This document shows positions 1 through 9,902 of a DNA stretch of 64,000 nucleotides, in pieces. The stretch is from the NCBI GenBank assembly GCA_903887415.1, contig CAISPO010000033.1:1-64000 (forward strand), read 5' to 3'. The notes below the pieces were generated by a model, which was not told the DNA's origin, ran no database searches, and was given only the letters and a program-made list of their open reading frames with translations. How positions within the stretch are numbered: position 1 is the first letter of the stretch; the number at the start of each line of letters is the position of its first letter. The translations under genes were made by a program, and so were the position numbers. Source of the stretch: an uncultured Bacteroidota bacterium (GTDB lineage Bacteria; Bacteroidota; Bacteroidia; Chitinophagales; Chitinophagaceae).

Positions 1-1540
1 TTACATCAGCAGTATTGATGCAGCCTGTGCTAAGGGTATAAGTTATCGTTGATGTGCCCGCCGTTGACCCGGTAACAACCCCGGTAGAAGAACCAATCAT
101 TGCGTTACTGTTACTGCTGTTCCACGTACCACCTGATGGAGTAGAGTTCAATGTGGTCGTTAAGCCCGCACATACGGCCATTGTTCCTGTAATCGAAGAA
201 GGATTTGCGTTTACGGTTACATCAGCTGTATTGATGCAGCCTGTGCTAAGGGTATAAGTTATCGTTGATGTGCCGGCTGTTGAACCGGTAACAATGCCAG
301 TAGAAGAACCAATCATTGCGTTACTGTTACTGCTGCTCCATGCGCCACCTGATGGAGTGGAATTCAATGTGGTTGTCAACCCAACACATACGCTCATTGT
401 TCCTGTAATCGAAGAAGGGTTGGCGTTTACGGTTACAACTGCAGTATTGAGGCAACCCGTGCTAAGTGTGTATGTAATTGTTGACGTGCCGGCTGTTGAC
501 CCGGTAACAATGCCGGTAGAAGACCCGATCAAGGCGTTACTATTACTGCTGTTCCACGTACCACCTGATGGAGTAGAGTTCAATGCGGTCGTTAAGCCTG
601 CACACACAGCCGCAATGCCTGTAATCGAAGAAGGATTCGCATTTACCGTTACAACGGCAGTATTGAGGCAACCCGTGCTAAGTGTGTATGTAATTGTTGA
701 TGTGCCGGCTGTTGAACCTGTTACAATACCGGTAGATGAACCGATCGTTGCGTTACTGTTACTGCTGCTCCAAACACCACCCGATGGAGTGGAATTCAAT
801 GTGGTCGTTAAGCCTGCACACACACTCAGTGTTCCTGTAATCGAAGAAGGGTTGGGATTGACGGTCACAACCGCAGTATTGAAGCAGCCTGTGCCGACAG
901 CATAGGTTATTGTTGATGTGCCTACTGTTGAACCGGTAACAATCCCAGTAGATGAGCCAATTGTTGCATTACCATTGCTGCTGCTCCACACGCCAGCAGC
1001 AGGCGTTGAATTTAACGTAGTTGTCAGCCCAACGCATACATTCATTGTCCCTGCAATCAAAGAAGGGTCAGCATTTACAGTTACAACCGCTGTGTTGACG
1101 CAACCCGTGCCAAGAGTATAAGTTATCGTTGATGTACCCGCCGTTGACCCGGTAACAACACCAGTTACGGACCCAATCGTTGCATTGCTATTGCTGCTGC
1201 TCCACGTACCACCCGATGGAGTAGAGTTCAATGTGGTCGTTAAGCCTGCACACACACTTAGTGTTCCTGTAATCGAAGAAGCGTTAGGATTTACGGTCAC
1301 AACCACAGTATTGATGCAGCCCGTACTCAGCGTATAAGTGATTGTTGATGTACCTGTTGCAGATCCGGTCACGATCCCGGTAGATGAACCGATCGTTGCG
1401 TTACTGTTACTGCTGCTCCACGCACCACCCGACGGAGTGGAATTCAATGTGGTCGTTAAGCCAACGCACACCGCAGCCGTGCCTGTAATAGCAGCAGGGT
1501 TATCATTCACCGTGACAGTTGTATAGGCTGCGCAACCTGT
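1..1540 (-). repeat. Tandem 216-bp coding repeats, about seven near-identical units
   Basis: Segments such as TTGATGCAGCCTGTGCTAAG recur at an exact 216-bp (72-codon) spacing, for example at 15 and 231. Long stretches are almost the same in units near 115, 545 and 1195. The two units at about 1540-1950 are clearly more diverged at DNA level although they encode the same fold. This implies recent tandem duplication or gene conversion in units 3-9. Confidence 0.85.
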
Positions 1541-3156
1541 GCCCTGGGAATAGGTTATTATTGACGTGCCCGGCAAAACACCGGTAACCAGGCCGGTGCC
1601 TGAACCGACAGTAGCAATTGTTGTGCTGCCGCTGCTCCAGGTACCGCCTGCAGGGGTGTCACTCAACATCGTGTTTAATCCCACGCATACATTGGTGGTA
1701 CCCGTTATCGTTGCAGGTGCGGCATCAACCGTAATAACTTTTGTGGCATAACTGGATGAGGTAACATAACTAATAGTAGCCGTACCCGCCGAAACACCTG
1801 TAACAGTGCCCGTAGATGAACCTACCGTAGCATTTGCGCTGCTGCTGCTCCATGTGCCGCCCGTGACAGGATCGGTTAGCGTTGTTGCCGCGCCCGCGCA
1901 CACAATATTGGCGCCATAAATAACCGAAGGCGTATTATTGACGATCAAAGATATTGCCGGCACTAATCCTTTCTGGCTGCTATAGTTTGTCGAATCTACA
2001 GAGAAGATAAATTTTATACCTGAGAATGCCGACAAGCTGTTTCCCTGGTCCGGCTGTGATATAAGCGGATTAGTGCCGCTGTTATAATCTCCCGGCCAAA
2101 ACAAATTTGACGGATCAGTAGCACCCGTAGTATTGTACCGGCCGTAAATACGCGGGAATGAGGACAGTTCTCCGTCGCATCCTAAAAAGTAACCTTCCGG
2201 CACCTGCGCGGCTATATAATACCACGAACTCGAATCAAGCAGAATGGTCGTTCCCAATGCGCCGGTAAGTGTATCACCCATACGGACTTTGAAAACTCCC
2301 TGCGATGAATCAGTAGCGGCAAAAGAATAAACTCCCATAGATACAAGCGACAGTTCACCATTTTGCACAAACCCGTCTGCCGGCAACCCTCCTGCACCAT
2401 CTACCCACTTAAAAGCATAAACATTCATTGACGAAATACCGGTAATGGGGCCGGGAGACGAAGCAACGGAGAACTGCACACTGCTTATTGCCGCGCCACC
2501 ATGGGCTACATAAAACATATCTCCCAAAAGAAAATCAGTAGCGGCAGCGGTACCAATGAACGTCCCCCTTTCTGGTATATTATTCACAAAATCATACTGT
2601 CCTTTAGAATATACGCTGTCGGTAGCATAGAATGAATAGGTAGCTGTATTGTCGTTCACATAAGCATCGGCAGAGTCGGAGTTGATTGTGTAGGTAAGAT
2701 CAAATCTGCCGGTGCCGGAAGTTGTTGGCGAAAAAGCATACTCTTCCGGGGCAAACATCGCATAGATGGAATCTGAGGGGTGAAACAATGAAAGCGTAGG
2801 GCTCACATCTGTATTTATCACACTTGCCGACCCGCCTGTTGGCGTGTATTTCAATGTAGCGCTCACCGTTACATTGGTTGCATTGTGGGCGCCATAATTG
2901 GCAATGAACGCGCCGTCCGTTCCATTATACGCACTGGGCGCACCACTCGAATATAGCTGGTTATACGGTATGGCGCAGCTGTGCCAACCCGCCGTGCCCG
3001 ATGGTACAAAGCCAAGGTCATTCGCATAATTTTGCCCCCATGGCGTGAGCGACAGCGTTACAGTGGTGCCGGAATTATACAGCGAGTCTATTACTTTTCC
3101 ATCTGCCTGTGATATCATCAGTACCGGTATGGTAACGCTGCTCCCGCTGGATCCTG
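1..3156 (-). CDS. Body of a giant secreted repeat protein (Big_2-like Ig array), partial at left edge
   Basis: Reading the minus strand from just after the C6 run at 3157-3162 gives one open frame to base 1 with no stop. It first completes a protease-associated (PA) domain whose N-terminal half lies in the other frame (3163-3599). A region of about 350 residues without recognised repeats follows. From about 1950 to the edge come nine Ig-like units of about 72 residues with the pattern VC(A/V)G, GGTWSSS, G.VTG..AGT, I.Y and GC, most like bacterial Ig group 2 (Big_2) domains. The units resemble those of the giant gene at the other end of the window. A T9SS tail would be expected beyond the left edge but cannot be seen. 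Function is unknown; a surface adhesin or structural protein is an inference. Read with the 3075-3599 fragment as one frameshifted gene. Confidence 0.8.
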
Positions 3157-3599
3157 CCCCCCATACCAAGCGGAGGTCCGGAAATATTGTTAACGACCAC
3201 ACACGCTATAGCGCCGGCGGCTTCCGCAGCCAAGGCTTTATCTCCATATTGAACCCCTCCCCCTCTGTAAACCAATGCTATTTTACCCGTCATAGATGTG
3301 GTTATTGGCGAGCCCGCAAGACTGTCCCCGGCCTGGGGCATGATCACCTGGCCATTTACTATAGGGGTAGTGATCGTACCTCCCCACTCGGTGCTCCCAC
3401 CGCTTCCGTTGTTGGATATGGTATATGCCTTGTCTCCGGCAAAAGACGCAGGGGAAGTTACTTCAAACCGGAACCCAACATAATCGGCATACCAGTTTGG
3501 AAGAGCAGAGAAAGAAGTAGGGCCAAAAGCCAGCGGATGGGTTTGTGCACTTGCCCCACAGGCAAGGCATAACAAGACAATCGTCAATAATTGTTTCAT
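3075..3599 (-). CDS. N-terminal fragment of the giant repeat protein: signal peptide and half PA domain (frameshifted)
   Basis: The ORF starts with a clear Sec signal peptide (MKQLLTIVLLCLACGASAQ, cleavage near residue 19). It continues into a protease-associated domain: a segment beginning GKIALVYRGG, then AAEAAGAIACVVVNN. The last 20 or so residues (after PPLGMG) are out of character, and the frame closes at 3075. Removing one base from the C6 run at 3157-3162 joins it to a frame open to the window edge that reads on as a normal PA domain (MGAGSSGSSVTIPVLMIS). PA domains are protein-interaction lids common in secreted Bacteroidota proteins. This is therefore the 5' end of the gene described at 1-3156. 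Whether the shift is real, phase-variable or a sequencing error cannot be decided here. Confidence 0.8.
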   Translation of the reverse strand: MKQLLTIVLLCLACGASAQTHPLAFGPTSFSALPNWYADYVGFRFEVTSPASFAGDKAYTISNNGSGGSTEWGGTITTPIVNGQVIMPQAGDSLAGSPITTSMTGKIALVYRGGGVQYGDKALAAEAAGAIACVVVNNISGPPLGMGGRIQREQRYHTGTDDITGRWKSNRLAV

Positions 3600-3645
3600 T
3601 AGGGGATTTGTTTAATAACTAACAATTTGGAACACGCCGCAAAAA

Positions 3646-3666
3646 GCCGATCAAAAACTGATCGGC
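3646..3666 (-). promoter_or_regulatory. Leader hairpin before the giant left-hand gene
   Basis: The perfect inverted repeat GCCGATCA / TGATCGGC has an 8-bp stem and a 5-nt loop. On the minus strand it is followed by TTTTT. It lies between a predicted -7 element (3681-3688) and the start codon at 3599, so it would be close to the 5' end of the mRNA. It could be a weak terminator or attenuator, a stabilising 5' stem, or a dyad operator. Confidence 0.5.
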
Positions 3667-3680
3667 ATTCCGCAAAAGGT

Positions 3681-3688
3681 CAAAACTA
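3681..3688 (-). promoter_or_regulatory. Predicted Bacteroidota promoter -7 element (TAGTTTTG)
   Basis: On the minus strand this matches the Bacteroidota sigma-ABfr -7 consensus TAnnTTTG. It lies in an AT-rich stretch upstream of the gene starting at 3599. No convincing -33 TTG is present at 19-21 bp. The predicted start site is near 3674, giving a leader of about 75 nt that holds the hairpin at 3646-3666. Confidence 0.5.
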
Positions 3689-3754
3689 ATAAATAAATAT
3701 TGATAAAACGAACGAAAAATAGCCGGAGCGGGCGAGGCTAAAATTATGTTCATA

Positions 3755-3786
3755 CAAAAAAATGCCAGCCCTCTGCAAAGCTGGCA
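3755..3786 (-). terminator. Rho-independent terminator of the GEVED/T9SS gene
   Basis: On the minus strand TGCCAGC pairs with GCTGGCA (3763-3769 with 3780-3786) and is followed directly by a T-rich tract (A run at 3755-3762 on plus). It sits 24 bp after the stop at 3810. Confidence 0.85.
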
Positions 3787-3809
3787 ATTCAATAAAATGT
3801 TTAGCGGCC

Positions 3810-6800
3810 CTACTCCTTCGTAATCCTGATAACCCGCACATACTTGCCATCTTCATACTTAATAAGATATACGCCGGCTGCAAGGTTAACCATATCCAGG
3901 CTGGTAGTATTGTTGGTCATTACTGCTTTTTCTATAACGCGGCCAGTAACATCTGTGAGTGTCACCGCAGGATTTTCTCCCGGTGTGCCTAGCGCTTTTA
4001 TAGTCACCGTCTTCGTAGCGGGGTTAGGGAATGCACTAACCGTAAAATCTGCATTAGCGGCAGAAGGAACATAGGTGCTGCTCTCTATGGTAATCGTGAA
4101 ATCCGCAACCTCGCCGTAGTATATGGAGGTACATGGCGAAGTATAGTCTATATACTCATCGCTGGACATAATGCGCATACCTGTCTGGCCGGTGAGGCTT
4201 GAAGTCGGGATAGTAACCGATCCGGTAAAAGTACCAGAACTTGCATCGGGGATGAATGTTGTGAACTCCGATGGGTCAAAAACACCATTCTGGTTGTAGT
4301 CTATCCACACACCTGCCGCGTAGGGATAGTAGCTGAAGGAGTCGATGACTATCCTGAACGCATAAGTGTCGCCTATATGCAGCGTAGTAGTATTCGTACC
4401 TGTAGGCGCTATTTGTACATAGCCGTTAGTCGGGACAACGAAGCCGGTAGCATTAAAGGGAGTACCGGCTATCTGGGCATCCGTCATTTCGCTCTCCCCG
4501 TAATCCGTTACCAGCGTAGTGCCGGTATTAGGGGAGCAGTAACAGTTAAGGAAAGTATTGACTGCTACTGTATAGACCGGGGTAGTGGCTGAAAGGCCGC
4601 TTGCGGTGCAGGTAACAACAGCCCGGTAATCCGTAGCCGCGGTAATGCCCGCGGAAGAATACAACGGGGTAGTAGCCCCCGCAATATTAGTAAAGCTGCC
4701 CGCACCAGATGGGCTCGACTGCCACTGAACCGTGATGCCGGTGGCAATTGTGTAACCGGAAACCGACAGTGCAAATGCGTAGGAAGGACAGATATCACCA
4801 GGGCCGGAAATAGTGCCTGCTGTTGGCGTACCAGTACAGGGATAAGTGGTATCTATAGTTATGTAGTAGTCTTCGGTTTCGCCGGACGTGAAGTAGGTGC
4901 AGGCATCACCTGACCCCATGAAATCAAATGATGGATCTACTGTTCTTACCCGCAGGCCGGTGAGCCCGGTCATAGCGGTAGCAGGTACATGAAACACCGC
5001 AGCTGTAGTGCCCATTGCACTGCTGCCCACAAGTGTCCACTCTACCGGGTCAAAGGTACCGCTGTGATCATAGTCTATCCACAAGGAACGGGTAGCAGGA
5101 TCAAAACTTGTTGTTGAGTTCACTGCAATGGTATAGTACCCGTCCTGTTGCAAAGTAGCCGTAGTGCTGCCCGATGCAGGGAATGAAGAGTAAGTATTTG
5201 GATTGTACGGAGTGTTATTGTTCAGGGTAGTTCCCACAATTCCCACGCTGTCGATAGTGGCATAATATGGAGTTCCGCCCAGCGTAGCTGAGTCGCAATA
5301 ACACCTGATGAATGGCAGCTCGCCTACAGTGAGCTTTATGGTAGTTGCGGTACCGGCACTGCTGGTACAGGTTACCTGGAATTGGTAATCGGTAGGTACT
5401 GCCTGCCCATATACGGTATAGCTAATGTTTGTTGCACCCGCTATCGGTGTGAAACTGCTTGATCCGGCGGGCGATGAAAGCCATTGATAAGTAAGCCCTG
5501 TCGCTACTGTGTAGCCACTAACTGTAAGCGTAAATATCTGCGAAGAGCATACACTGTCCGGCCCGGAAATAGTGCCAGCCACAGGTGTACCCGAGCAAGG
5601 GTAAGTGGTATCTATAGTTATGATGTAATCTTCCGTTTCACCATCCGGCAGATTGTTGCATGCATCGGTATTGAATATTGTAAAATCGTTACTCCTCACC
5701 CGGAGGCCCGTTTGGCCGGTAAGTGCTGTAAGCGGCACTGTAAATGTCATCGCCTGGATGCCAATGGTGGTACCCGCACCCACTGTGTTAAATTCTCCTG
5801 CATCGAAAGTGCCGGAATGGTCATAATCTATCCACATACCATCATATGACGGCTCCATAAAACCGGTATTAATGAACATAGTGTAGGTAGCGCCCTGCTG
5901 CAGATGGGTAGTGGTGCTGCCGGAGGCCGGGAAAGATGAATAAATGTGCGGATTAGATGGCACATAATTGTCCAGTGTAGTACTTGCAATAGCCACGCTG
6001 TCGAGCGGCACATAGTAAGGTGCGCCGCCAAGCATGGTGGAATCATCGCAATAGCACATTGTAGGAGGGTTGGATATCACAGTCCATAATGCCGACGTGC
6101 TCGATAAGCCGCTTGCTGTGCAGGTGATCGTCAGCTCATAATCTGTTGATGCGCCGAGGCTGGACACAGAGTAGGTTGAATTTGTTGCTCCGGCAATAGC
6201 AGTAAATGTACCTGCGCCTGTGGGGGATGATTTCCATTGATATGTGAGGCCGGTAGCAAGTGTATAGCCCGCAAGGCTAAGCGTAAATGGATTACCCGGG
6301 CATATGTTGGTAGGCCCGGTTATGCTGCCAGCGGCGGGCGTGCCGGAGCAGGGCAATGTGGTATCTATAGTTATGTAATAATCTTCGGTCTCGCCGGAAT
6401 AATAGTCTGTGCAGGCATCATAGGCGAATACACTGCCCTCCCCGTTGTCGCGTGTTCTTACGCGGAGGCCGGTAACACCAGTATGCGCAGTAAGCGGCAC
6501 GGTAAAAGTTGCCGTAGTAGTGCCCATGATATTCGTCCCTACTGAAAACCATTCAAAAACGTCGAAAGAGCCATTTTGATTGAAATCTATCCACATGGCG
6601 ATGTTAGCGAAGTAGCCGCTATTGGAGTTTACAGCGATAGTGTAAGTTCCGCCTTGCTGCAAGTGAGCAGTTGTACTACCCGAAATAGGAAAAGCCGAAT
6701 ATGTATATGGGTTACCCGGAGTGCCGTTGTGCAGCGTAGTGCCAATGATGGCTACACTGTCAATAGGTGCATCATACGCAGCGCCGCCGAGACCGGCTGT

Positions 6801-6896
6801 GCAATAGGTGGGCTGTGCATAAACAGCGCAGGACAATAATAAAAGGCTGAAAGCAGTAATGATCTTTTTAAAAGGAAATAGATTTAAGGGGCTCAT
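3810..6896 (-). CDS. Secreted GEVED-domain surface protein with T9SS type A sorting domain
   Basis: The start is taken at 6896 (MSPLNLFPFKKII), not the longer ORF start at 7004, because it begins directly with a signal peptide ending AVYAQ (about residue 28) and lies just downstream of a predicted promoter. The 1,028-residue product has four GEVED modules (MWIDFNQNG then GETEDYYITI and variants), separated by three Ig-like modules with conserved Cys pairs (ICPG to TCTASG). The last 75 or so residues are a type A T9SS C-terminal sorting domain (FPNPATKTVTIKALG, then AAGVYLIKYEDGK). GEVED domains occur in secreted, often adhesive or enzyme-linked Bacteroidota proteins. No catalytic domain is visible. 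The protein is probably exported by Sec and then the type IX system and attached to the surface. It is a monocistronic unit with its own promoter and terminator. Confidence 0.92.
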   Translation of the reverse strand: MSPLNLFPFKKIITAFSLLLLSCAVYAQPTYCTAGLGGAAYDAPIDSVAIIGTTLHNGTPGNPYTYSAFPISGSTTAHLQQGGTYTIAVNSNSGYFANIAMWIDFNQNGSFDVFEWFSVGTNIMGTTTATFTVPLTAHTGVTGLRVRTRDNGEGSVFAYDACTDYYSGETEDYYITIDTTLPCSGTPAAGSITGPTNICPGNPFTLSLAGYTLATGLTYQWKSSPTGAGTFTAIAGATNSTYSVSSLGASTDYELTITCTASGLSSTSALWTVISNPPTMCYCDDSTMLGGAPYYVPLDSVAIASTTLDNYVPSNPHIYSSFPASGSTTTHLQQGATYTMFINTGFMEPSYDGMWIDYDHSGTFDAGEFNTVGAGTTIGIQAMTFTVPLTALTGQTGLRVRSNDFTIFNTDACNNLPDGETEDYIITIDTTYPCSGTPVAGTISGPDSVCSSQIFTLTVSGYTVATGLTYQWLSSPAGSSSFTPIAGATNISYTVYGQAVPTDYQFQVTCTSSAGTATTIKLTVGELPFIRCYCDSATLGGTPYYATIDSVGIVGTTLNNNTPYNPNTYSSFPASGSTTATLQQDGYYTIAVNSTTSFDPATRSLWIDYDHSGTFDPVEWTLVGSSAMGTTAAVFHVPATAMTGLTGLRVRTVDPSFDFMGSGDACTYFTSGETEDYYITIDTTYPCTGTPTAGTISGPGDICPSYAFALSVSGYTIATGITVQWQSSPSGAGSFTNIAGATTPLYSSAGITAATDYRAVVTCTASGLSATTPVYTVAVNTFLNCYCSPNTGTTLVTDYGESEMTDAQIAGTPFNATGFVVPTNGYVQIAPTGTNTTTLHIGDTYAFRIVIDSFSYYPYAAGVWIDYNQNGVFDPSEFTTFIPDASSGTFTGSVTIPTSSLTGQTGMRIMSSDEYIDYTSPCTSIYYGEVADFTITIESSTYVPSAANADFTVSAFPNPATKTVTIKALGTPGENPAVTLTDVTGRVIEKAVMTNNTTSLDMVNLAAGVYLIKYEDGKYVRVIRITKE

Positions 6897-6929
6897 AAAA
6901 AAGGTTTTAGTGTGATGTAAGATAAAATG

Positions 6930-6937
6930 CAAATATA
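6930..6937 (-). promoter_or_regulatory. Predicted -7 element TATATTTG
   Basis: Matches TAnnTTTG on the minus strand, 33 bp before the ATG at 6896, giving a leader of roughly 25-30 nt. This position supports 6896 rather than 7004 as the start of the GEVED protein. Confidence 0.55.
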
Positions 6938-7132
6938 ACGGCAAAAATCCATGTTTATTATGCCGTAGTACTTGCTTATTAAAATAAAACCGATTAATAA
7001 GCATGCCCCAGTTGCGCGAAGTATTTCAAAAAATAAAAGAGATAAAAATAAAACGGTTATGCGTATGTCTCATGACTATGTTTAGGTGTAGCGTAATCTC
7101 CCGACTGAACTTATGAAAAGGCCATAAACCAA

Positions 7133-7993
7133 TTATAAGAGCCCCAGATCCAGTGCCACATAATAACTCGGTACTAGTGGCCTGAACCCGGTCTTAATCC
7201 TGAGTTTTGAAATATTCATCACACCCTGGAACGGATAGGCTAATGGTCCTTCCACCGGCTCAAAAGCCTCTGCTACCTTTCCCGCAAAGTCTGCAATTTC
7301 ATACATGCTGATGGGCGCATCATCTGCAACGTTAAAGGTCTCTCCATCTAGTCCATCAGTGTGCAGGAGCAGCGTGAGCGCCTGCGCCACATCCAGGTGA
7401 TGCACCATGTGCATCCTCGATCCGGAATGAAATTTCAACATTTTCAGATAGGGTATGATCTCTTCCATATGCGGGTCTTTCTCGCCATACACAAACCCCA
7501 AACGCAGCACACGCACATCAAAGCCGTTGCTTTTATGGAGCCCAATGAGCTCTTGCTCTGCTGCAATTTTGCTGGATGAGTATGGCCTCGGGTCATTCTC
7601 GTTCACCATATCGCCTTCCTTAGACGGGCGAAGATTGTCCGTTCTATATACGTTGCCTGTGCTCGTGAAAACGAATCTTTTCACCCCTGCTGCCATTGCT
7701 GCATGCGCCAACGCCATAGTACCCGCATGGTTGGTCTTAACAATACCCTCATTGTCGGTAAACGTACGAAAAAGTGCTGCGAGATGCACTACTGCGTCAA
7801 CGCCTTGCACAGCGGGCGGCAAAGTCTCGGTGTTATACAGGTCTCCTATTACCAATTCTGCGCCCAGCGCTTCCAGTGAAGCGGCTTTCGCCGCATCGCG
7901 CACAAGTATGCGCACCTTGTAACCCCTGCCTAATATACGCGTCACAAATCTGCTGCCTACTTTTCCGGTGGCTCCTGTAACTAAAATTTTCAT
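7133..7993 (-). CDS. NAD-dependent epimerase/dehydratase family protein (extended SDR)
   Basis: The 286-residue protein begins with the nucleotide-binding GATGKVG motif of a Rossmann fold (residues about 7-13). It has D.(Y/L)..E and VHLAA segments and the catalytic Tyr-x3-Lys in YSSSKIAAE. This is the extended short-chain dehydrogenase/reductase layout of nucleoside-sugar epimerases and related NAD(P)-dependent reductases. The substrate cannot be told from sequence. It is the last of three co-directional genes (AraC regulator, SDR, epimerase) with a 51-bp gap to the SDR gene, so an oxidoreductase cluster controlled by the AraC protein is plausible. Confidence 0.85.
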   Translation of the reverse strand: MKILVTGATGKVGSRFVTRILGRGYKVRILVRDAAKAASLEALGAELVIGDLYNTETLPPAVQGVDAVVHLAALFRTFTDNEGIVKTNHAGTMALAHAAMAAGVKRFVFTSTGNVYRTDNLRPSKEGDMVNENDPRPYSSSKIAAEQELIGLHKSNGFDVRVLRLGFVYGEKDPHMEEIIPYLKMLKFHSGSRMHMVHHLDVAQALTLLLHTDGLDGETFNVADDAPISMYEIADFAGKVAEAFEPVEGPLAYPFQGVMNISKLRIKTGFRPLVPSYYVALDLGLL

Positions 7994-8044
7994 GTCGTTT
8001 TCTGTTTAAAATTTTGAAAAAACTGCCAGCGCGTAAACTTCATT

Positions 8045-8815
8045 TCACCACGGAATCGTCGCGTTCTCCCACCGCGTGAAGGTACCTGAAGGGCCGTCAG
8101 CGCCGAGCAATGCAACACGCACCACTTCCCTTGAGCCATCCTCTACAGACTGTGTGCCCGCATAGCCATTAAGGTTGGTCCTCGCGAAACCGGGAGAGAC
8201 CAAGTTGACCTTAATTCCTGTCCCTTCCAATTCGACCATCATGGCCAGCGTCATCGCGTTAAGCGCTGTCTTCGATGCGGGATAGACGGGGCCAAAAGAT
8301 TTGTGATATGGCCCATCTATGGCAGCATTCAATGCAAGTGAACCGACCCCACTGGACACATTGACGATCCGCGCATCCGTTGACTCGCGTAGTAGCGGGA
8401 GCATTGCCTGGTAAACAGCGAGCACGCCAAACACATTCGTTTCCCACACCGCGCGCACTTCATCAAGCGGTGCATTGCTGGCGCGGCTTATCTTACCGTA
8501 CTCCTCCAGCGACAGGTCGCCCTTTCTCGTATTCGATATTGCCGCGTTGTTCACCAGCAGGTCCAGCCGGCCGAATTCTTTGTGGATGTATGCTGCGGCC
8601 GCTGCTATCGATCCACTGTCTGTTACATCCAGTTGCAGTGGAATGGCGCCTGCGCCGATCTCCTTTGCTGCCGCCTCACCACGCTCAAAGCTGCGCGAGC
8701 CCAGTAGCACCGTAATGCCGTTTGCCACAAGTTCTTTTGACACCTGCAGGCCTACGCCCTGGTTAGCACCGGAGACCAGTGCAATTCGTTTTGGGTTTTT
8801 ATTTTCGTTTGCCAT
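8045..8815 (-). CDS. SDR family NAD(P)-dependent oxidoreductase
   Basis: A 256-residue classical short-chain dehydrogenase. The cofactor motif SGANQGVG sits near residue 14, followed by LDVTD, NNAAIS, the catalytic Ser in NVSSGVG and the Tyr-x3-Lys in YPASKTALN. The C-terminus carries the usual KVNLVSPGFART segment. The start is placed at 8815 (MANENKNPKR); in-frame ATG at 8824 is an alternative, and the longest ORF start at 8860 adds an atypical extension. Similar proteins are carbonyl-reductase-like enzymes, but the substrate is not predictable. Tandem placement with the epimerase gene and the AraC regulator suggests a co-regulated unit. Confidence 0.87.
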   Translation of the reverse strand: MANENKNPKRIALVSGANQGVGLQVSKELVANGITVLLGSRSFERGEAAAKEIGAGAIPLQLDVTDSGSIAAAAAYIHKEFGRLDLLVNNAAISNTRKGDLSLEEYGKISRASNAPLDEVRAVWETNVFGVLAVYQAMLPLLRESTDARIVNVSSGVGSLALNAAIDGPYHKSFGPVYPASKTALNAMTLAMMVELEGTGIKVNLVSPGFARTNLNGYAGTQSVEDGSREVVRVALLGADGPSGTFTRWENATIPW

Positions 8816-8909
8816 AACTGCCATCTTGAAATTTATGTAGCAAAGCTCCGCCCAAAACACGGTTCAGCGCTAACAACAATCAAACTAAAAAGTATGATTT
8901 TCAAATGTC

Positions 8910-9782
8910 TTATTTTCGGAAAGAATTAGGTGTGCGGCCAGTTACCCGTTTAAAATAATTGCTGAAGTAGGTGGGGTATTCGAAACCCAGGCCATAAGCA
9001 ATGTCTGCTATGCTCCAGTCGGTATGCAGCAGCAGGGCTTTTGCTTCGGCGGCTATACGTTCTGCAATGTGTGCAGAAGTGGGCTTTCCGGTCACTTCCT
9101 TTACGGCGTGGTTCAGGTAGTTTACATGCACAGACAGGCTGGCGGCAAAGTCCCGGGCCGTTCGTAGCCGCAGTTGATCCTCGGCACGCTCTATGGGAAA
9201 CTGACGTTCCATAAGGTCCAGGAACAAGGTGGTGATGCGGGTAGCCCCGTTTTTATAGGGCACCTCATTTTGCGATGGCTGTAAACGCAAAGCCTCATGC
9301 AGCAGCAGTTCTATACAACTCTTCAACTGTTCATCCTTGTGCCTGTAATCACTGCAGTGTACCGACAACATTTTTTTAAAAACATCGGCCATAAACGCAG
9401 CCTGCTCTTTGCTGAGCGGAATTACAGGCATACTGTCTATGCTATATAGCGGGGAGTTTTTCAAGATACCACTGCGCGCCCTTCCACTAATAAAAGATTC
9501 TGTAAACAGGCAGGCATAGCCGCTTGTCTTTTCAGTATGATGCACAACAGAATGCGGAACACGAGGATTCACGAAGAACAGAACAGTATCTTCTATCTCA
9601 AAAGTCTTATCACCATAGTACACCGTCATGCGGCCGGTTACCAGGCCCATTTTATAAAAGTCACGCCGACCGCGCGCCACAGTGTGATTCGCGGCGCCTG
9701 TTATCTGGTGTATCTTGAAACCCTTACTTTTTAAATCTGGAAAAATTAACTCCATGCTGGTGATTGCCGGATTGGTGCTCAT
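8910..9782 (-). CDS. AraC family transcriptional regulator
   Basis: A 290-residue protein. Residues about 20-110 form a cupin-like sensing domain (FFVNPRVPHSVVHH). Residues about 190-290 are a double helix-turn-helix AraC DNA-binding domain, including SIADIAYGLGFEYPTYFSNY and the terminal FKRVTGRTPNSFRK signature. It lies immediately upstream of, and in line with, the SDR and epimerase genes and probably controls them. A -7-like element only 5 bp before the ATG suggests either a leaderless transcript or use of the second Met (MELIFPDL, 9755). Confidence 0.9.
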   Translation of the reverse strand: MSTNPAITSMELIFPDLKSKGFKIHQITGAANHTVARGRRDFYKMGLVTGRMTVYYGDKTFEIEDTVLFFVNPRVPHSVVHHTEKTSGYACLFTESFISGRARSGILKNSPLYSIDSMPVIPLSKEQAAFMADVFKKMLSVHCSDYRHKDEQLKSCIELLLHEALRLQPSQNEVPYKNGATRITTLFLDLMERQFPIERAEDQLRLRTARDFAASLSVHVNYLNHAVKEVTGKPTSAHIAERIAAEAKALLLHTDWSIADIAYGLGFEYPTYFSNYFKRVTGRTPNSFRK

Positions 9783-9786
9783 GTTG

Positions 9787-9794
9787 CAAAAGTA
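9787..9794 (-). promoter_or_regulatory. Predicted -7 element TACTTTTG abutting the AraC start
   Basis: A TAnnTTTG match on the minus strand ends five bases before the ATG at 9782. Transcription would start at or very near the start codon. Confidence 0.45.
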
Positions 9795-9902
9795 AGAAAA
9801 TCAAACTTTCGGAAAGAGATAGTTGTCACTCACACCGATTATCCCAGAAGCCCAACTCACTAAAATCAAAATAAAGAAACCAATCGCAGTTCCGACAGCA
9901 AT

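Noticed and set aside
1-1540. Regular spaced repeats considered as a CRISPR array
   Set aside because: The 216-bp period is a multiple of three, the units are entirely coding and there are no short repeats with unique spacers.
54-1751. Plus-strand frames opposite the left giant gene
   Set aside because: They are mirror frames of the 216-bp coding repeats, repeat the same period and lack signal peptides or starts of their own.
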